The notes below the pieces were generated by a model. It saw nothing but the letters and a program-made list of their open reading frames with translations, was not told the DNA's origin and did no database searches. The position numbers and the translations under genes were made by a program. Shown here piece by piece: positions 17,609 through 26,885 of a stretch of 64,000 nt of DNA (positions are counted from its first letter, which is position 1; every line of letters begins with the position of its first letter). The stretch comes from Stenotrophomonas sp. UBA2629 (GTDB taxonomy: Bacteria > Pseudomonadota > Gammaproteobacteria > Xanthomonadales > Xanthomonadaceae): assembly GCA_002359895.1 (NCBI GenBank), contig DEOB01000010.1, positions 1,180,125-1,244,124 on the forward strand, written 5' to 3'.

Positions 17609-19513
17609 TTGCGTAGGTCCGGCCAATTGAAGGGTGTGATGCTGCTGTTGTCGCTGCTGCTTGCCGGCTGTGGGCAGGCGCCGGGCGATGCGCCGCAGCT
17701 GCAGCCGCGCGACGAGGAGGGGCCAATGCGCGGGCAAGCGCCGCAGCGGGAGCCCATCGAGATTCCGAAAGCCGCACCGATCACGCCTGATCCGGCCGCA
17801 AAGGTGGAGCTGACCGCGCTGCCCGTGTGGGCTGCGCCGGAGGTGGAGCTGCAGGCGGACCAATTGCCCGAAGCGCGCAAGGCCGCTGACAAAGCATTGG
17901 CCCAGGGGCGGCTTTATCGGGAAGCCGATGATGCGATACCGCTTTACCTGGCAATACTGGCCCTGCAGCCGGAGGACCGTGCCGCCAAGCGTGGCTTGGA
18001 CAAGGCCCGTGCGCAGCTGCGAAGCCAAGCGACGGCGCTGTTGGCGCAACCTGAAAACCAACGCCAGGCGCTGACCGATGCCGCCGAACGGATAAGCGTG
18101 GCGGTGACGTTGGCGCCGGAGGGCAAACCTGAGCGGGCGTTGGAGCAGCGTATCGCCACCGCTCGCCACCTGTTGGCCTTGAATCGTGCCGGGGAACAGG
18201 CGCTGCGTGAGCACCAGTTTGGCGAAGACGGTGGTGGCGCACAGGCAGCATTTCGTGAGGTGTTGGCCGCTGACCCTGCCAACAGCCGCGCCCGGCAGGG
18301 CTTGGCGGCCATCGAAAGTGGCCTCATCCGGCGCGCGGAGCATGCGGCAGCCGTCGAGTCCGATTTCCCGGCGGCAGCGGCGTGGTTGGGCAAGGCCAGC
18401 ACCATTCGTGGCGAGGGTCCGACCCTTGCTGACGCCCGGGCGCGTATCGAAGGGATCCGCACCGCGCAGTTGGATGCCCTGCGTGAAGGTGGGCTGCGTG
18501 ACCTCACTTCCTCCAAAGGATTGAAAGATGCGCGGCTGAAGCTTGAACAGGCGCAGCACATTGCCTTGCCGCGGGATCGCACGGTCGCCTTGCTGGCCGA
18601 GCGTATCGAGCTGGTGACGCGCTATGGCAGCTTCCGTCCCCGGCAGGTGTTCTCCGATGCCTTGCAGGATGGTAGCCGTGGCCCGCGCATGGTGGTGGTG
18701 CCCTACGGCACGTTCCTGATGGGGGCCGAAGAAGACGAGATTGGTGCCCGAGATGCCGAGCACCCGCAGCATCCGGTGCGGTTTGAGCGCGGCTTCGCAA
18801 TGACCATCACCGAAGTGACGGTGGCGGATTTCCGCCGGTTCGTGGAAGCGACCAAGGCCCGTCCGCGCGCGACTCGGCGTGGTCATTCCATCGTGTACGA
18901 CGAGCGCAGCGGTAACTTCATCCGTCGCAGTGGCGTGGATTGGCAGTCCGATTACAACGGCGTGAAAGCCGCGCCCAACAGTCCGGTGATGCACGTCAGT
19001 GTGCGTGATGCTGAAGCGTATGCGGGATGGTTGTCCGAACAGACGGGGCGGCATTATCGGCTGCCCAGCGAATCGGAGTTCGAGTACGCCCTGCGTGCGG
19101 GAACCCAAGGACGCTACCCATGGGGCAGGGCTTCGGTGCCGCCGGAAAACACCGGCAACTTCACCGGCAGCCTGGATGTCTCGCCCAGCGGCCGGCATTG
19201 GAACAACGCCTTCATCGGCTATGGCGATGGCTTCTGGGGCACCGCGCCGGTGGGCATTTTCAACGCCAACGCGTGGGGACTGCATGACATGGCGGGCAAT
19301 GTCAGCGAATGGGTGGCTGACTGCTGGCACGCCAGTTACCGGCGGGCGCCGGCCGATGGTGCGGCCTGGTACAACCCGGGTTGTCGGCAGCGGGTGATCC
19401 GGGGCGCCAACTGGGCCAATGCGCCCGAGCAGACGCGTGCCGCCTGGCGGCAGTCGCAGGACTCGGACGTGACCTCGGCCCGCATCGGTTTCCGCCTGGT
19501 ACGCGGAATTTGA
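17609..19513 (+). CDS. SUMF1/FGE-domain lipoprotein
   Basis: About 634 residues. The start is probably TTG at 17609, because GGAGG ends 5 bases before it and the product then begins with a short lipoprotein signal (VMLLLSLLLAGC); the in-frame GTG at 17597 lies too close to that site. After a Pro/Glu-rich stretch come roughly 300 helical, repeat-like residues (TPR-like, for example DAIPLYLAILALQPEDRAAK). From about residue 365 there is a formylglycine-generating-enzyme-like domain with MVVVPYGTFLMGAEEDE, EYALRAGTQGRYPWG and LHDMAGNVSEWVADCW. The usual RGGSW block reads RGANWANAP. It is probably anchored in the periplasm. The catalytic role is uncertain: many SUMF1-fold proteins are binding proteins. 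The next gene is an M48 protease. Confidence 0.85.
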   Translation: MRRSGQLKGVMLLLSLLLAGCGQAPGDAPQLQPRDEEGPMRGQAPQREPIEIPKAAPITPDPAAKVELTALPVWAAPEVELQADQLPEARKAADKALAQGRLYREADDAIPLYLAILALQPEDRAAKRGLDKARAQLRSQATALLAQPENQRQALTDAAERISVAVTLAPEGKPERALEQRIATARHLLALNRAGEQALREHQFGEDGGGAQAAFREVLAADPANSRARQGLAAIESGLIRRAEHAAAVESDFPAAAAWLGKASTIRGEGPTLADARARIEGIRTAQLDALREGGLRDLTSSKGLKDARLKLEQAQHIALPRDRTVALLAERIELVTRYGSFRPRQVFSDALQDGSRGPRMVVVPYGTFLMGAEEDEIGARDAEHPQHPVRFERGFAMTITEVTVADFRRFVEATKARPRATRRGHSIVYDERSGNFIRRSGVDWQSDYNGVKAAPNSPVMHVSVRDAEAYAGWLSEQTGRHYRLPSESEFEYALRAGTQGRYPWGRASVPPENTGNFTGSLDVSPSGRHWNNAFIGYGDGFWGTAPVGIFNANAWGLHDMAGNVSEWVADCWHASYRRAPADGAAWYNPGCRQRVIRGANWANAPEQTRAAWRQSQDSDVTSARIGFRLVRGI

Positions 19514-19588
19514 CATTGCCATCGGGGCGCGGCGAGTTAACATCGCCGGCGTCCCAATCCCCAACATCCTGAAACCGGCGGAGCCCGC

Positions 19589-20500
19589 ATGCGACAAGAT
19601 CCTTTCGGCAACCAGCGCACCGGCGGACAGCGCCGTGGCGGTCTGTTGGGTGGTGCACGCTGGCTCATCCTGCTGGGCTTTGCGGTCTATGGTGGCTGTT
19701 ACTACTTTGGCAACCGCACGGTGGACCCTTACACCGGTGAGAAGGTGCTGATCGACAGCGCACTGGATGCCAACGAGGAAAAAGCGCTTGGCCTGCAGGC
19801 GTACCAGGAGATCCTGTCGCAGGAACGCCCGGTGGACCCCAACAGCCAGATTGCGCAGCAGGTGCGTGAAATCGCCAAAAGGCTTATCGCCAAAGTCGAT
19901 GTCGTGGAGGCGGCGCTGGCCGAAGAGCACGGCATGAAGGCGCAGAATTTCTCCCGCGATTTCGATTGGGAAGTGAACGTGCTGCAGTCTGATCAGGCCA
20001 ATGCGTTCTGCCTGCCGGGCGGCAAGATGGCGGTCTACACCGGTCTGATTCCGGTGGCGAAGAACGCCGACGCAGTTGCGGTGGTGATGGGGCATGAAAT
20101 CGCCCACGCATTGTTGCGCCACGGCGCACAGCGCATGGCGCAGCAGAAGCTGACGCAGATCGGGCAGATGGCCGGCGCTGCCAGCGGCATGGATGCCCAG
20201 CAACAGCAGATGATGATGTCGGCGATGGGCTACGGCTATCTGTTGCCGTATGCGCGCTCGCATGAAACCCAGGCCGACGAAGTCGGTTTGATGTTGGCAG
20301 CGGCCGCCTGTTTCAACCCGGAAGAGGCGGTGCCGTTATGGCAACGCATGGGCGAGGCCAGCGGTGGCCAGGCGCCGCCGGAGTTCTCATCCACTCACCC
20401 CAATCCCGGTACGCGTATCCAGAACCTGCAGGCCTTGATGCCCAAGGCCATGCAATACCGCGAGCGTTTCTGTACCAACGGCGCCAGTGCCGGTCGCTGA
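19589..20500 (+). CDS. M48-family zinc metalloprotease, membrane-anchored
   Basis: Peptidase of 303 residues with one N-terminal hydrophobic segment (about 23-41) and the zinc motif GHEIAHALLRHG (His169, Glu170, His173). A later ETQADEVGLMLAA supplies the third ligand, as in BepA/LoiP-like M48 proteins. Soluble domain probably periplasmic. GGCGGAG precedes the start. It lies 75 bases after the SUMF1 lipoprotein on the same strand and may be co-transcribed. It is separate from HtpX at 33271. A role in envelope protein quality control is inferred from family. Confidence 0.92.
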   Translation: MRQDPFGNQRTGGQRRGGLLGGARWLILLGFAVYGGCYYFGNRTVDPYTGEKVLIDSALDANEEKALGLQAYQEILSQERPVDPNSQIAQQVREIAKRLIAKVDVVEAALAEEHGMKAQNFSRDFDWEVNVLQSDQANAFCLPGGKMAVYTGLIPVAKNADAVAVVMGHEIAHALLRHGAQRMAQQKLTQIGQMAGAASGMDAQQQQMMMSAMGYGYLLPYARSHETQADEVGLMLAAAACFNPEEAVPLWQRMGEASGGQAPPEFSSTHPNPGTRIQNLQALMPKAMQYRERFCTNGASAGR

Positions 20501-20596
20501 GTTGAATGCAGTGGGCTGCCCGGTTACGGCATGGCGCCGTTGATCGGGTGACGCAGGTGCAGGTTATCTGGGGCGGTAACGATGCCGCCGCGTTGC

Positions 20597-21952
20597 TTAC
20601 GGTTGAGTATTGCCGGGCTTGCTGCCTTCAACGCGCAACTGCAACGTGCCCTCGGTCAAACGCGCCTGCAGCGAATCGCCGGGCTGGACCTGGCTGTGGC
20701 TGCGCACCAGCGTGCCGTCGTCGCTGCGGGTAAGGATGGAATAGCCACGCGCCACGGTAGCCAGCGGACTCACCGCCTCCAGTGAGCGCGCAATGCCGCG
20801 CAGGTGCAGCGCATCGCGTTGCAGATGCCGCGCCATCGCTGCCTGCGCGCGCGGTGCGAGCGCGGCAAGCCGATCCCGCATCATGCTCAACTGCCGTTGT
20901 GGTTGCGCCCCACGAAGCACGGCGGCGCCGTGTGCAAGACGGGCGGTGCGATGGTGCTGCTGTTGCCGCCAGCTGGCCTGCAGCCGAGCAAAGAGGGCCA
21001 GCTGACGTTGCTTCAGTAACGCAAGCCGTGATTGCGGGCTATGCGCCTGCAGCCGCAAGGCGGCGCGGTCGGCACGCTGCATGGCCTGGTTCAGTACGTG
21101 TGCCTGCAGTTGCGACAGGCGCTGTTGCAGGCGGCGTACGTGCAGCGCCAAGTCACGTTGATCGGGTACCAGCAGCTCCGCTGCGACCGAGGGCGTTGGC
21201 GCGCGCAGGTCGGCGGCAAAGTCGGAAAGGCTGAAGTCGGTTTCGTGGCCTACCGCCGAGACCACCGGCGTATTGCTGGCCGCGATGGCACGCGTAAGTT
21301 GTTCGTCATTGAAGGCCCACAAGTCTTCCAGTGAGCCGCCGCCACGAGTAAGCAGAATCACGTCGTAGCGGCCGCTGGCATCGGCCTGGCGCAGCAATGA
21401 AGTGATCTGCGGCGCGGCGGTTTCACCTTGTACCAACGACGGCAGCAGCTCCACTTCCAGCAACGGGTAACGTCGCGCCAGCACGCTCAGTACGTCGCGC
21501 ACGGCAGCGCCGCTGGGCGAGGTGATCACTGCCAACCGGCGCACGTGCGCGGGCAGCGGGCGCTTGCGTGCGGGGTCGAACAGGCCTTCGGCTTCCAGCC
21601 GCGCTTTCAGCTCATCGTAGGCGCGGCGCAGTGCGCCTTCGCCAGCCTCTTCCATGTGGTCGAGGATCAGCTGGTAATCACCGCGTGCTTCGTACAAGGT
21701 CAAGCGGCCGCGCACCAGCACGCGCAGCCCTTCGCGCGGTACGAACTTCAGCCACTGACTCTTGGGCTTGAACATGGCCGCACGCACCTGCGCACGCGCG
21801 TCTTTCAACGTGAAGTACAGGTGCCCGGAGGCGGGGCGGCTGACGTTGCCCAGCTCACCTTCCACCCATATCAGCGGAAAACTGCTTTCCAGCAGATCGC
21901 GCGCCAGCGTATTGAGCTGGCCGGGAGTGAGGATGTCGGGACTGCGTTCCAT
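20597..21952 (-). CDS. xseA: Exodeoxyribonuclease VII large subunit
   Basis: Catalytic subunit of the ATP-independent single-strand exonuclease. The 451 residues show the N-terminal OB fold (LIWVEGELGNVSRPASGHLY), the catalytic core with AVITSPSGAAVRDVLSVLARR and LTRGGGSLEDLWAFND, a long basic coiled region (about 260-390) and the C-terminal ATVARGYSILTR strand. xseB is not in the window. Confidence 0.97.
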   Translation of the reverse strand: MERSPDILTPGQLNTLARDLLESSFPLIWVEGELGNVSRPASGHLYFTLKDARAQVRAAMFKPKSQWLKFVPREGLRVLVRGRLTLYEARGDYQLILDHMEEAGEGALRRAYDELKARLEAEGLFDPARKRPLPAHVRRLAVITSPSGAAVRDVLSVLARRYPLLEVELLPSLVQGETAAPQITSLLRQADASGRYDVILLTRGGGSLEDLWAFNDEQLTRAIAASNTPVVSAVGHETDFSLSDFAADLRAPTPSVAAELLVPDQRDLALHVRRLQQRLSQLQAHVLNQAMQRADRAALRLQAHSPQSRLALLKQRQLALFARLQASWRQQQHHRTARLAHGAAVLRGAQPQRQLSMMRDRLAALAPRAQAAMARHLQRDALHLRGIARSLEAVSPLATVARGYSILTRSDDGTLVRSHSQVQPGDSLQARLTEGTLQLRVEGSKPGNTQP

Positions 21953-22011
21953 GATTCAGGCGGTGCGGCGATGAAGCGGGCGGCCATGGTCGCATGGATT
22001 GGCCGGGGTGC

Positions 22012-23100
22012 TTATCGGTTGGCGGTGTCCATCGCATCGGCGTGGCGCTGCAATGCCCATTGCACGTGTTCACGGACCACCTCGGAGGGGTGGTCACGTC
22101 GTTGCTCAAGCGCATCGCGTGCGCTCGCCGATGGCGCTGCGTTACCGAGGGCGACGGCGATGTTGCGCAGCCAGCGCTCATGCCCGCTGCGTCGGATTGG
22201 GCTGCCTTCGGTGCGGCGCAGGAATTCGTCTTCGTCCCACGCAAACAACTCCGGCAACGTGGCGGTGTCCAGGTTGTTGCGCACGCGGAAGTCGGGTTCA
22301 TCGGTGCGATGGGCAAATTTGTTCCATGGGCAGACCAGTTGGCAGTCGTCGCAGCCGTAGATGCGGTTGCCGATCAACGGGCGCATTTCCAGCGGAATGG
22401 CGCCTTCGTGTTCGATGGTCAAATAGGAGATGCAGCGGCGCGCGTCCAAGCGATGGGGCGCGATGATGGCTGCCGTGGGGCAGACATCAATGCAGCGCGT
22501 GCAGGTGCCGCAATGCGCTGTGGCCGGTGTGTCCACTGGCAGCGGCAGGTCGAGATAGATCTCACCGAGGAAAAACCACGAGCCGCCGTTGCGGTCGATC
22601 AAGCAGGTGTGTTTTCCGATCCAGCCCAGCCCGGCATTGCGTGCAAGTGCGCGCTCCAGCACCGGTGCCGAATCGACGAAGACGCGATAGCCGAACGGGC
22701 CGATTTCACCGGCAATGCGCTCAGCCAGCTTCTGCAGGCGATTGCGCATGAGTTTGTGATAGTCGCGGCCCAGTGCGTACCGCGCCACATAGGCGCGCTC
22801 GGCATCGTTGAGGGTGGCCCATGCTTCGGTGTCGTCCTTGTGGCCGTAATCCATGCCCACCGACAGCACCCGCACGGTGCCGGGCAACAGCTCCTGTGGC
22901 CGTGCGCGCAGGCTGCCATGGCGCGCCATCCATTCCATCGTGCCGTACAGGCCTTTGCCCAGCCAATCGGCCAGGTGCGCCTCGTCATCGGCCAGATCAA
23001 TGCCGCTGATGCCGCAGCGCTGGAAGCCGGCTTCACGCGCCAGCTGACGGATGCGCAACGCAAGCTGCAAGGGATTGGCGGTGGAAACGGCTTCAGACAT
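22012..23100 (-). CDS. queG: Epoxyqueuosine reductase
   Basis: Cobalamin-dependent enzyme for the last step of queuosine synthesis in tRNA. The 362 residues have two 4Fe-4S clusters, CGTCTRCIDVCPTAA and CDDCQLVCPWNK, plus the DUF1730 N-terminal part (GFQRCGISGID) and LGWIGKHTCLI. The ATG at 23100 gives the standard N-terminus (MSEAVSTANP). A TATACT -10 element sits 6 bases before this ATG, so the transcript may be leaderless. It is divergent from nnrD with only 23 bases between the start codons. Confidence 0.96.
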   Translation of the reverse strand: MSEAVSTANPLQLALRIRQLAREAGFQRCGISGIDLADDEAHLADWLGKGLYGTMEWMARHGSLRARPQELLPGTVRVLSVGMDYGHKDDTEAWATLNDAERAYVARYALGRDYHKLMRNRLQKLAERIAGEIGPFGYRVFVDSAPVLERALARNAGLGWIGKHTCLIDRNGGSWFFLGEIYLDLPLPVDTPATAHCGTCTRCIDVCPTAAIIAPHRLDARRCISYLTIEHEGAIPLEMRPLIGNRIYGCDDCQLVCPWNKFAHRTDEPDFRVRNNLDTATLPELFAWDEDEFLRRTEGSPIRRSGHERWLRNIAVALGNAAPSASARDALEQRRDHPSEVVREHVQWALQRHADAMDTANR

Positions 23101-23106
23101 GGCACA

Positions 23107-23116
23107 AGTATAGAAT
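23107..23116. promoter_or_regulatory. Overlapping divergent -10 elements of queG and nnrD
   Basis: On the plus strand TAGAAT (23111-23116) ends 7 bases before the nnrD ATG. On the minus strand TATACT (23112-23107) ends 6 bases before the queG ATG. The hexamers share two bases. With normal -10 to +1 spacing both transcripts would start at or next to their ATG, and neither gene has a Shine-Dalgarno in the gap. No convincing -35 is seen on either side. Confidence 0.55.
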
Positions 23117-23123
23117 TGCCAGC

Positions 23124-24596
23124 ATGTCTGAGCCCGTCGCACTGTTCACCACCGACGCCGCGCGCCGTATCGACGCACAGGCCACGGCCGCCTTGGGTGG
23201 CGATGGTTATGCATTGATGCAGCGTGCCGGCCAGGCCGCTTGGCACTGTGTGCTGCAGCACTGGCCGCAGGCGCGGCGGATGGTGGTGGTCTGCGGCCCC
23301 GGCAACAACGGCGGCGACGGCTATGTGTTGGCGCGTCACGCGCGGCAGTCCGGGCGTGAGGTTTGCGTGCTGCACCTGCCTGAAGCCGCACCGCGCACCT
23401 CGTCGGCGCAACGCGCCTGCACCGACTACCTCGCCATCGGCGGCCGTGTCGAGGTCACGCTGGAATGTCTGCAACAAGCGGATCTGATCGTCGATGCCCT
23501 GTACGGCATCGGCCTGACGCGTGCCCCGGAAGCGGCTGACATCACCTTGATTGACGCAGTGAACGCGGCTGCCGCACCGGTTCTGGCGCTGGATGTCCCC
23601 AGTGGCGTGGATGCCCTCAGTGGCAACGTGCCTGGTGCGGCCATCCGAGCCGAGCGGGTGCTGCAGTTCATCGTGCCGCATCAGGGGCTGCATACCGGCG
23701 CTGCGCTGGAATACGCAGGGCAGCGCCTGTTGGCTGAGCTGGATCTACCGGCGGCCGCCTTCGAAGGGGTCACCGCGGGCAGTCTGCGGTGGGCCAAACC
23801 GGTGCTGGCACGGCAACTGCCGCGCCGCCGCCTCAATACGCACAAGGGCGAATCCGGCCATGTGCTGTGCGTGGGCGGCAATCACGGTAGCGGTGGTGCG
23901 GTGATGTTGAGCGCAGAGGCCGCGCTGCGTAGTGGTGCCGGGCTGGTCAGCGTGGCAACGCGCGCGCTGCATGTCGGGTCACTGCTGGCGCGCTGCCCGG
24001 AAGCCATGGCGCATGCAGTGGAGCAGGCCAGTGCCTTGGCGCCACTGTTGGAGCGTGCTGGCGTGATCGCGCTTGGGCCGGGTTTGGGTCAGGACGATTG
24101 GGCGCAGTCGCTGTGGTCGGCGGCGCTGGGCAGCGGCAAAACCTTGGTGATCGACGCTGACGCGCTGAACCTGCTGGCGGCAACGCCGCAACCATTGCAG
24201 CGTGCGATTCTCACTCCGCATCCGGGCGAAGCGGCGCGCCTGCTGGGCACCGACACCGCCACCATCCAGTGCGATCGCTTCGCCGCGGTGCATGCCTTGG
24301 CCGAGCGCCATGCCTCTGTCGTGGTGCTCAAAGGTGCCGGCACATTGATCGCCGCACCGGGTCACGTCACGCGGGTAATCGCGGCGGGCAATCCCGGCAT
24401 GGCAGTGGGCGGCATGGGCGACCTGCTCACCGGCACCATCGCCGCGCTTTGCGCGCAAGGCCTGAATCTGTTCGACGCGGCCAGCACCGGCGCCTTGCTG
24501 CACAGCCTGGCGGGCGATGCGGCGGCGGCCGAGGGTGAGCGCGGGCTGTTACCGCGGGATCTGCTGCCGCCCCTGCGGGCGTTTGCCAATCCATAA
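23124..24596 (+). CDS. nnrD: Bifunctional NAD(P)H-hydrate epimerase / ADP-dependent NAD(P)H-hydrate dehydratase
   Basis: Repairs damaged NAD(P)H hydrates. The 490 residues fuse an N-terminal YjeF_N epimerase (about 10-215; VCGPGNNGGDGYVLARHAR and ALDVPSGVDALSG) to a C-terminal ribokinase-like dehydratase (about 230-480; LGPGLGQDDWAQSL and GNPGMAVGGMGDLLTGTIAA). This is the usual bacterial fusion (E. coli YjeF, also called nnr). The stop overlaps the first possible tsaE ATG (TAATG). Confidence 0.96.
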   Translation: MSEPVALFTTDAARRIDAQATAALGGDGYALMQRAGQAAWHCVLQHWPQARRMVVVCGPGNNGGDGYVLARHARQSGREVCVLHLPEAAPRTSSAQRACTDYLAIGGRVEVTLECLQQADLIVDALYGIGLTRAPEAADITLIDAVNAAAAPVLALDVPSGVDALSGNVPGAAIRAERVLQFIVPHQGLHTGAALEYAGQRLLAELDLPAAAFEGVTAGSLRWAKPVLARQLPRRRLNTHKGESGHVLCVGGNHGSGGAVMLSAEAALRSGAGLVSVATRALHVGSLLARCPEAMAHAVEQASALAPLLERAGVIALGPGLGQDDWAQSLWSAALGSGKTLVIDADALNLLAATPQPLQRAILTPHPGEAARLLGTDTATIQCDRFAAVHALAERHASVVVLKGAGTLIAAPGHVTRVIAAGNPGMAVGGMGDLLTGTIAALCAQGLNLFDAASTGALLHSLAGDAAAAEGERGLLPRDLLPPLRAFANP

Positions 24597-25084
24597 TGGC
24601 GGCCATGATCGAACTGTTCCTTCCCGATTCCGAAAGCACCGACCAGCTGGGTCAGGCGCTGGCGCTCACGCGTCCCGCGCAGGCGGTGGTTCACCTGCAG
24701 GGCGACTTGGGTGCCGGCAAATCCACCTTGGCGCGCGCGTTGTTGCGCGCGTTGGGCGTGCAGGGCTCCATCCGCAGCCCCACCTACACTTTGATCGAGC
24801 GCTACCCACTGGAAACCGGTGAGGCGTGGCATCTGGATCTGTACCGCATCGGCAATGCCGGTGAGCTGGATTTCCTTGGTTTGGATGAGGGCGCTGCTGA
24901 CCTGTGGCTGGTTGAATGGCCCGAGCGCGGCGCGGGCGGTTTGCCGCCGGTGGACCTGAGCGTGGCGCTGGAAATCGACGGCCACGGCCGTCGCGGCCGT
25001 CTGCAGGCCCATGGCCAGGCTGGCACGGAGTGGCTGGAGCGCCTGCGCCAATCCCCTCACTTGCAAGGGGTTTCTAGCCCCTGA
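24596..25084 (+). CDS. tsaE: tRNA threonylcarbamoyladenosine biosynthesis ATPase TsaE
   Basis: ATPase partner of TsaB/TsaD in making t6A37 of ANN-decoding tRNAs. The 162 residues carry Walker A GDLGAGKSTLAR, the SPTYTLIERYP switch and LDLYRIGNAGELDFLG. Start could be the ATG at 24596, which overlaps the nnrD stop, or the ATG at 24605 (MIELFLPD), which matches relatives slightly better. The nnrD-tsaE-amiC-mutL order is the same as in E. coli (yjeF-tsaE-amiB-mutL). Confidence 0.95.
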   Translation: MAAMIELFLPDSESTDQLGQALALTRPAQAVVHLQGDLGAGKSTLARALLRALGVQGSIRSPTYTLIERYPLETGEAWHLDLYRIGNAGELDFLGLDEGAADLWLVEWPERGAGGLPPVDLSVALEIDGHGRRGRLQAHGQAGTEWLERLRQSPHLQGVSSP

Positions 25085-25164
25085 TCACAGGAAGGTGTGG
25101 CAGGTTGCGGATTATTAAGGGAAAACATGTTGCAATCACCTGATTCTGGTGATTGAATCCGCCC

Positions 25165-26772
25165 ATGACTTCGGGAAACCGCCTGTTTGCACTGTCAGTT
25201 GCCGCCGCCGGACTCTGTCTGGTCGCCAGCGCATCCGCGTGGGCGGGTGAGATTCGTGGCGTGAATCTGCACACCGGAAGCACCGGCACGCGCGCTGAAA
25301 TCCAGTTGGCAGGTGGCGGCAGCTATAAGACGCTGAGCCTGGCCGGCCCGAATCGCCTGGTTGTCGATTTCCCCGATTCCACCTCGCTGCGCGGCCTCAA
25401 GTTGCCGGCAGCGGTGGGCGTGGTCACGGCGGTGCGCACCGGTAGCCCGACGCCGGGCACGTTCCGGGTGGTGTTTGACCTTGCTGAATCCGTGGCGGCA
25501 TTCAAGCCGCAGATTCAGGGGCAGGGCGCCGAGACCAAGCTGGTGATCGAGTGGCCGGGGGAAGGTGCTGGCCGCGCGCCGGTGGCTGCGGCAACTCCCG
25601 CTCCCGTTCAATCAGCACAAGCGCCGGCCGCAGCTCCAGTCGCGGTGCAGACGCCTGCGCAATCCAGCGAGCAGGCCCGTTCAGAGGCGGCGCGCGCGAC
25701 GGCTGCATTGACGGCAGCGGTCAGCCGCAACGCCGCAACGCCGCCGCCAACGCCCGTGGTCGCCTCTGTGCCGGTGGTGTCGACCGGGGTTGCTGCCAAT
25801 GGTGTGGGGGCGCAGCCCTCGCCGGCAGCCATTCTCAATGGGCAGGCCACGGCCACATCCGCGCAGCTTTCAGCCAACAAGCCGGTGACGACGGTGGCGC
25901 AGGCGACTGTCGTGCCCGCCGTAGTGCCGGCAACGCCTGCCGTCACGCCAGCAGCGCCACGCCCAACGATGCCCAGCGATGCCTCGCGCATTCGGATGCA
26001 GGCGGGGATGCGTACCTTGGTGGTGGCAATTGACCCCGGCCATGGCGGTCAGGATCCGGGCGCGGTTGGCCCCACCGGCAAGCGCGAGAAGGACGTGACC
26101 TTGGCGGTCGCGCGTGAGTTGGCCCGTCAGGTCAATGCCACGCCGGGTCTGCGCGCCTATCTCACCCGCGATACCGATGTGTTCATTCCGCTGCCGATGC
26201 GCGCCCAGCGTGCGCGTGCAGCCAAGGCCGACATCTTCATTTCGATCCATGCGGATGCGGCGGAAAACCGCTCTGCCACCGGTTCGTCGGTGTATGTGTT
26301 GTCGACCAAAGGTGCCTCCTCGCAGCGTGCCCGCTGGCTGGCAGACAAGGAAAACTCGGCCGATCTCATTGGCGGCGTCAGCCTGAGCCGCACTGAGGGC
26401 ACGTTGGCCAATGTGCTGTTGGACCTGGCCCAGAGCGGCAACATGAAGGCATCCGAAGACGCGGCCGGGCATGTGCTGGGCGGGCTCAAGCGCATCGGCA
26501 ACAACCACAAGCCGAACCTGGAACGCGCCAACTTCGCGGTGCTGCGCACCTCGGACATGCCGGCAATGCTGGTGGAAACCGCGTTCATCTCCAATCCGGA
26601 TGAAGAACGCCGTCTGATCGACCCCGCGTATCAGCGCCGCATCGCCGGCGCGGTGCTTGATGGCGTGCACACCTTCTTCAGCCGGCAGCCGCCGCCGGGC
26701 ACCTTGTTTGCCGCCCGCGCACAGGCCGAGATGGATGCAGCTGCCGGTACGGTTGCTGGCGGCAGCAAGTAA
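25165..26772 (+). CDS. amiC: N-acetylmuramoyl-L-alanine amidase with AMIN domain
   Basis: Periplasmic zinc amidase that cleaves septal peptidoglycan during division. The 535 residues begin with a signal peptide (about 1-27, ending SASAWA), then an AMIN septal-targeting domain (about 28-130), an Ala/Pro/Val-rich linker of about 150 residues (roughly 135-280), and Amidase_3 with VVAIDPGHGGQDPGAVG, ISIHADAAENR and MLVETAFISNPDEE carrying zinc ligands. There is no LysM domain after the catalytic part. The ATG at 25165 is chosen over the TTG at 25153. AmiB/AmiC naming is by position and domain only. Confidence 0.95.
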   Translation: MTSGNRLFALSVAAAGLCLVASASAWAGEIRGVNLHTGSTGTRAEIQLAGGGSYKTLSLAGPNRLVVDFPDSTSLRGLKLPAAVGVVTAVRTGSPTPGTFRVVFDLAESVAAFKPQIQGQGAETKLVIEWPGEGAGRAPVAAATPAPVQSAQAPAAAPVAVQTPAQSSEQARSEAARATAALTAAVSRNAATPPPTPVVASVPVVSTGVAANGVGAQPSPAAILNGQATATSAQLSANKPVTTVAQATVVPAVVPATPAVTPAAPRPTMPSDASRIRMQAGMRTLVVAIDPGHGGQDPGAVGPTGKREKDVTLAVARELARQVNATPGLRAYLTRDTDVFIPLPMRAQRARAAKADIFISIHADAAENRSATGSSVYVLSTKGASSQRARWLADKENSADLIGGVSLSRTEGTLANVLLDLAQSGNMKASEDAAGHVLGGLKRIGNNHKPNLERANFAVLRTSDMPAMLVETAFISNPDEERRLIDPAYQRRIAGAVLDGVHTFFSRQPPPGTLFAARAQAEMDAAAGTVAGGSK

Positions 26773-26872
26773 GCGCTGCGTCGGGTTCCTCCCGGTTGGG
26801 CGGCTGGCCGCCGCTGCGCAGCATCAACGATGTGTTTTGCCTGCCCGGTGCGGTGATACCGCCGGGCTCGGC

Positions 26873-26878
26873 TATCAT
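26873..26878 (+). promoter_or_regulatory. Candidate -10 element upstream of mutL
   Basis: TATCAT ends 7 bases before the ATG at 26886, the same spacing as at nnrD. Transcription would start at about that ATG, 80 bases before mutL. No clear -35 hexamer is seen. Confidence 0.4.
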
Positions 26879-26885
26879 CGTGGGC

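Noticed and set aside
17597..17611. GTG at 17597 as the start of the SUMF1 lipoprotein
   Set aside because: The GGAGG ribosome site lies inside this codon and the next ones and points to the TTG at 17609.
17525..20263. A 912-codon open frame antisense to the SUMF1 lipoprotein and M48 protease genes
   Set aside because: The plus-strand genes have signal peptides, domains and ribosome sites; the antisense product has none and is rich in Arg/His/Gln as expected for a shadow frame.
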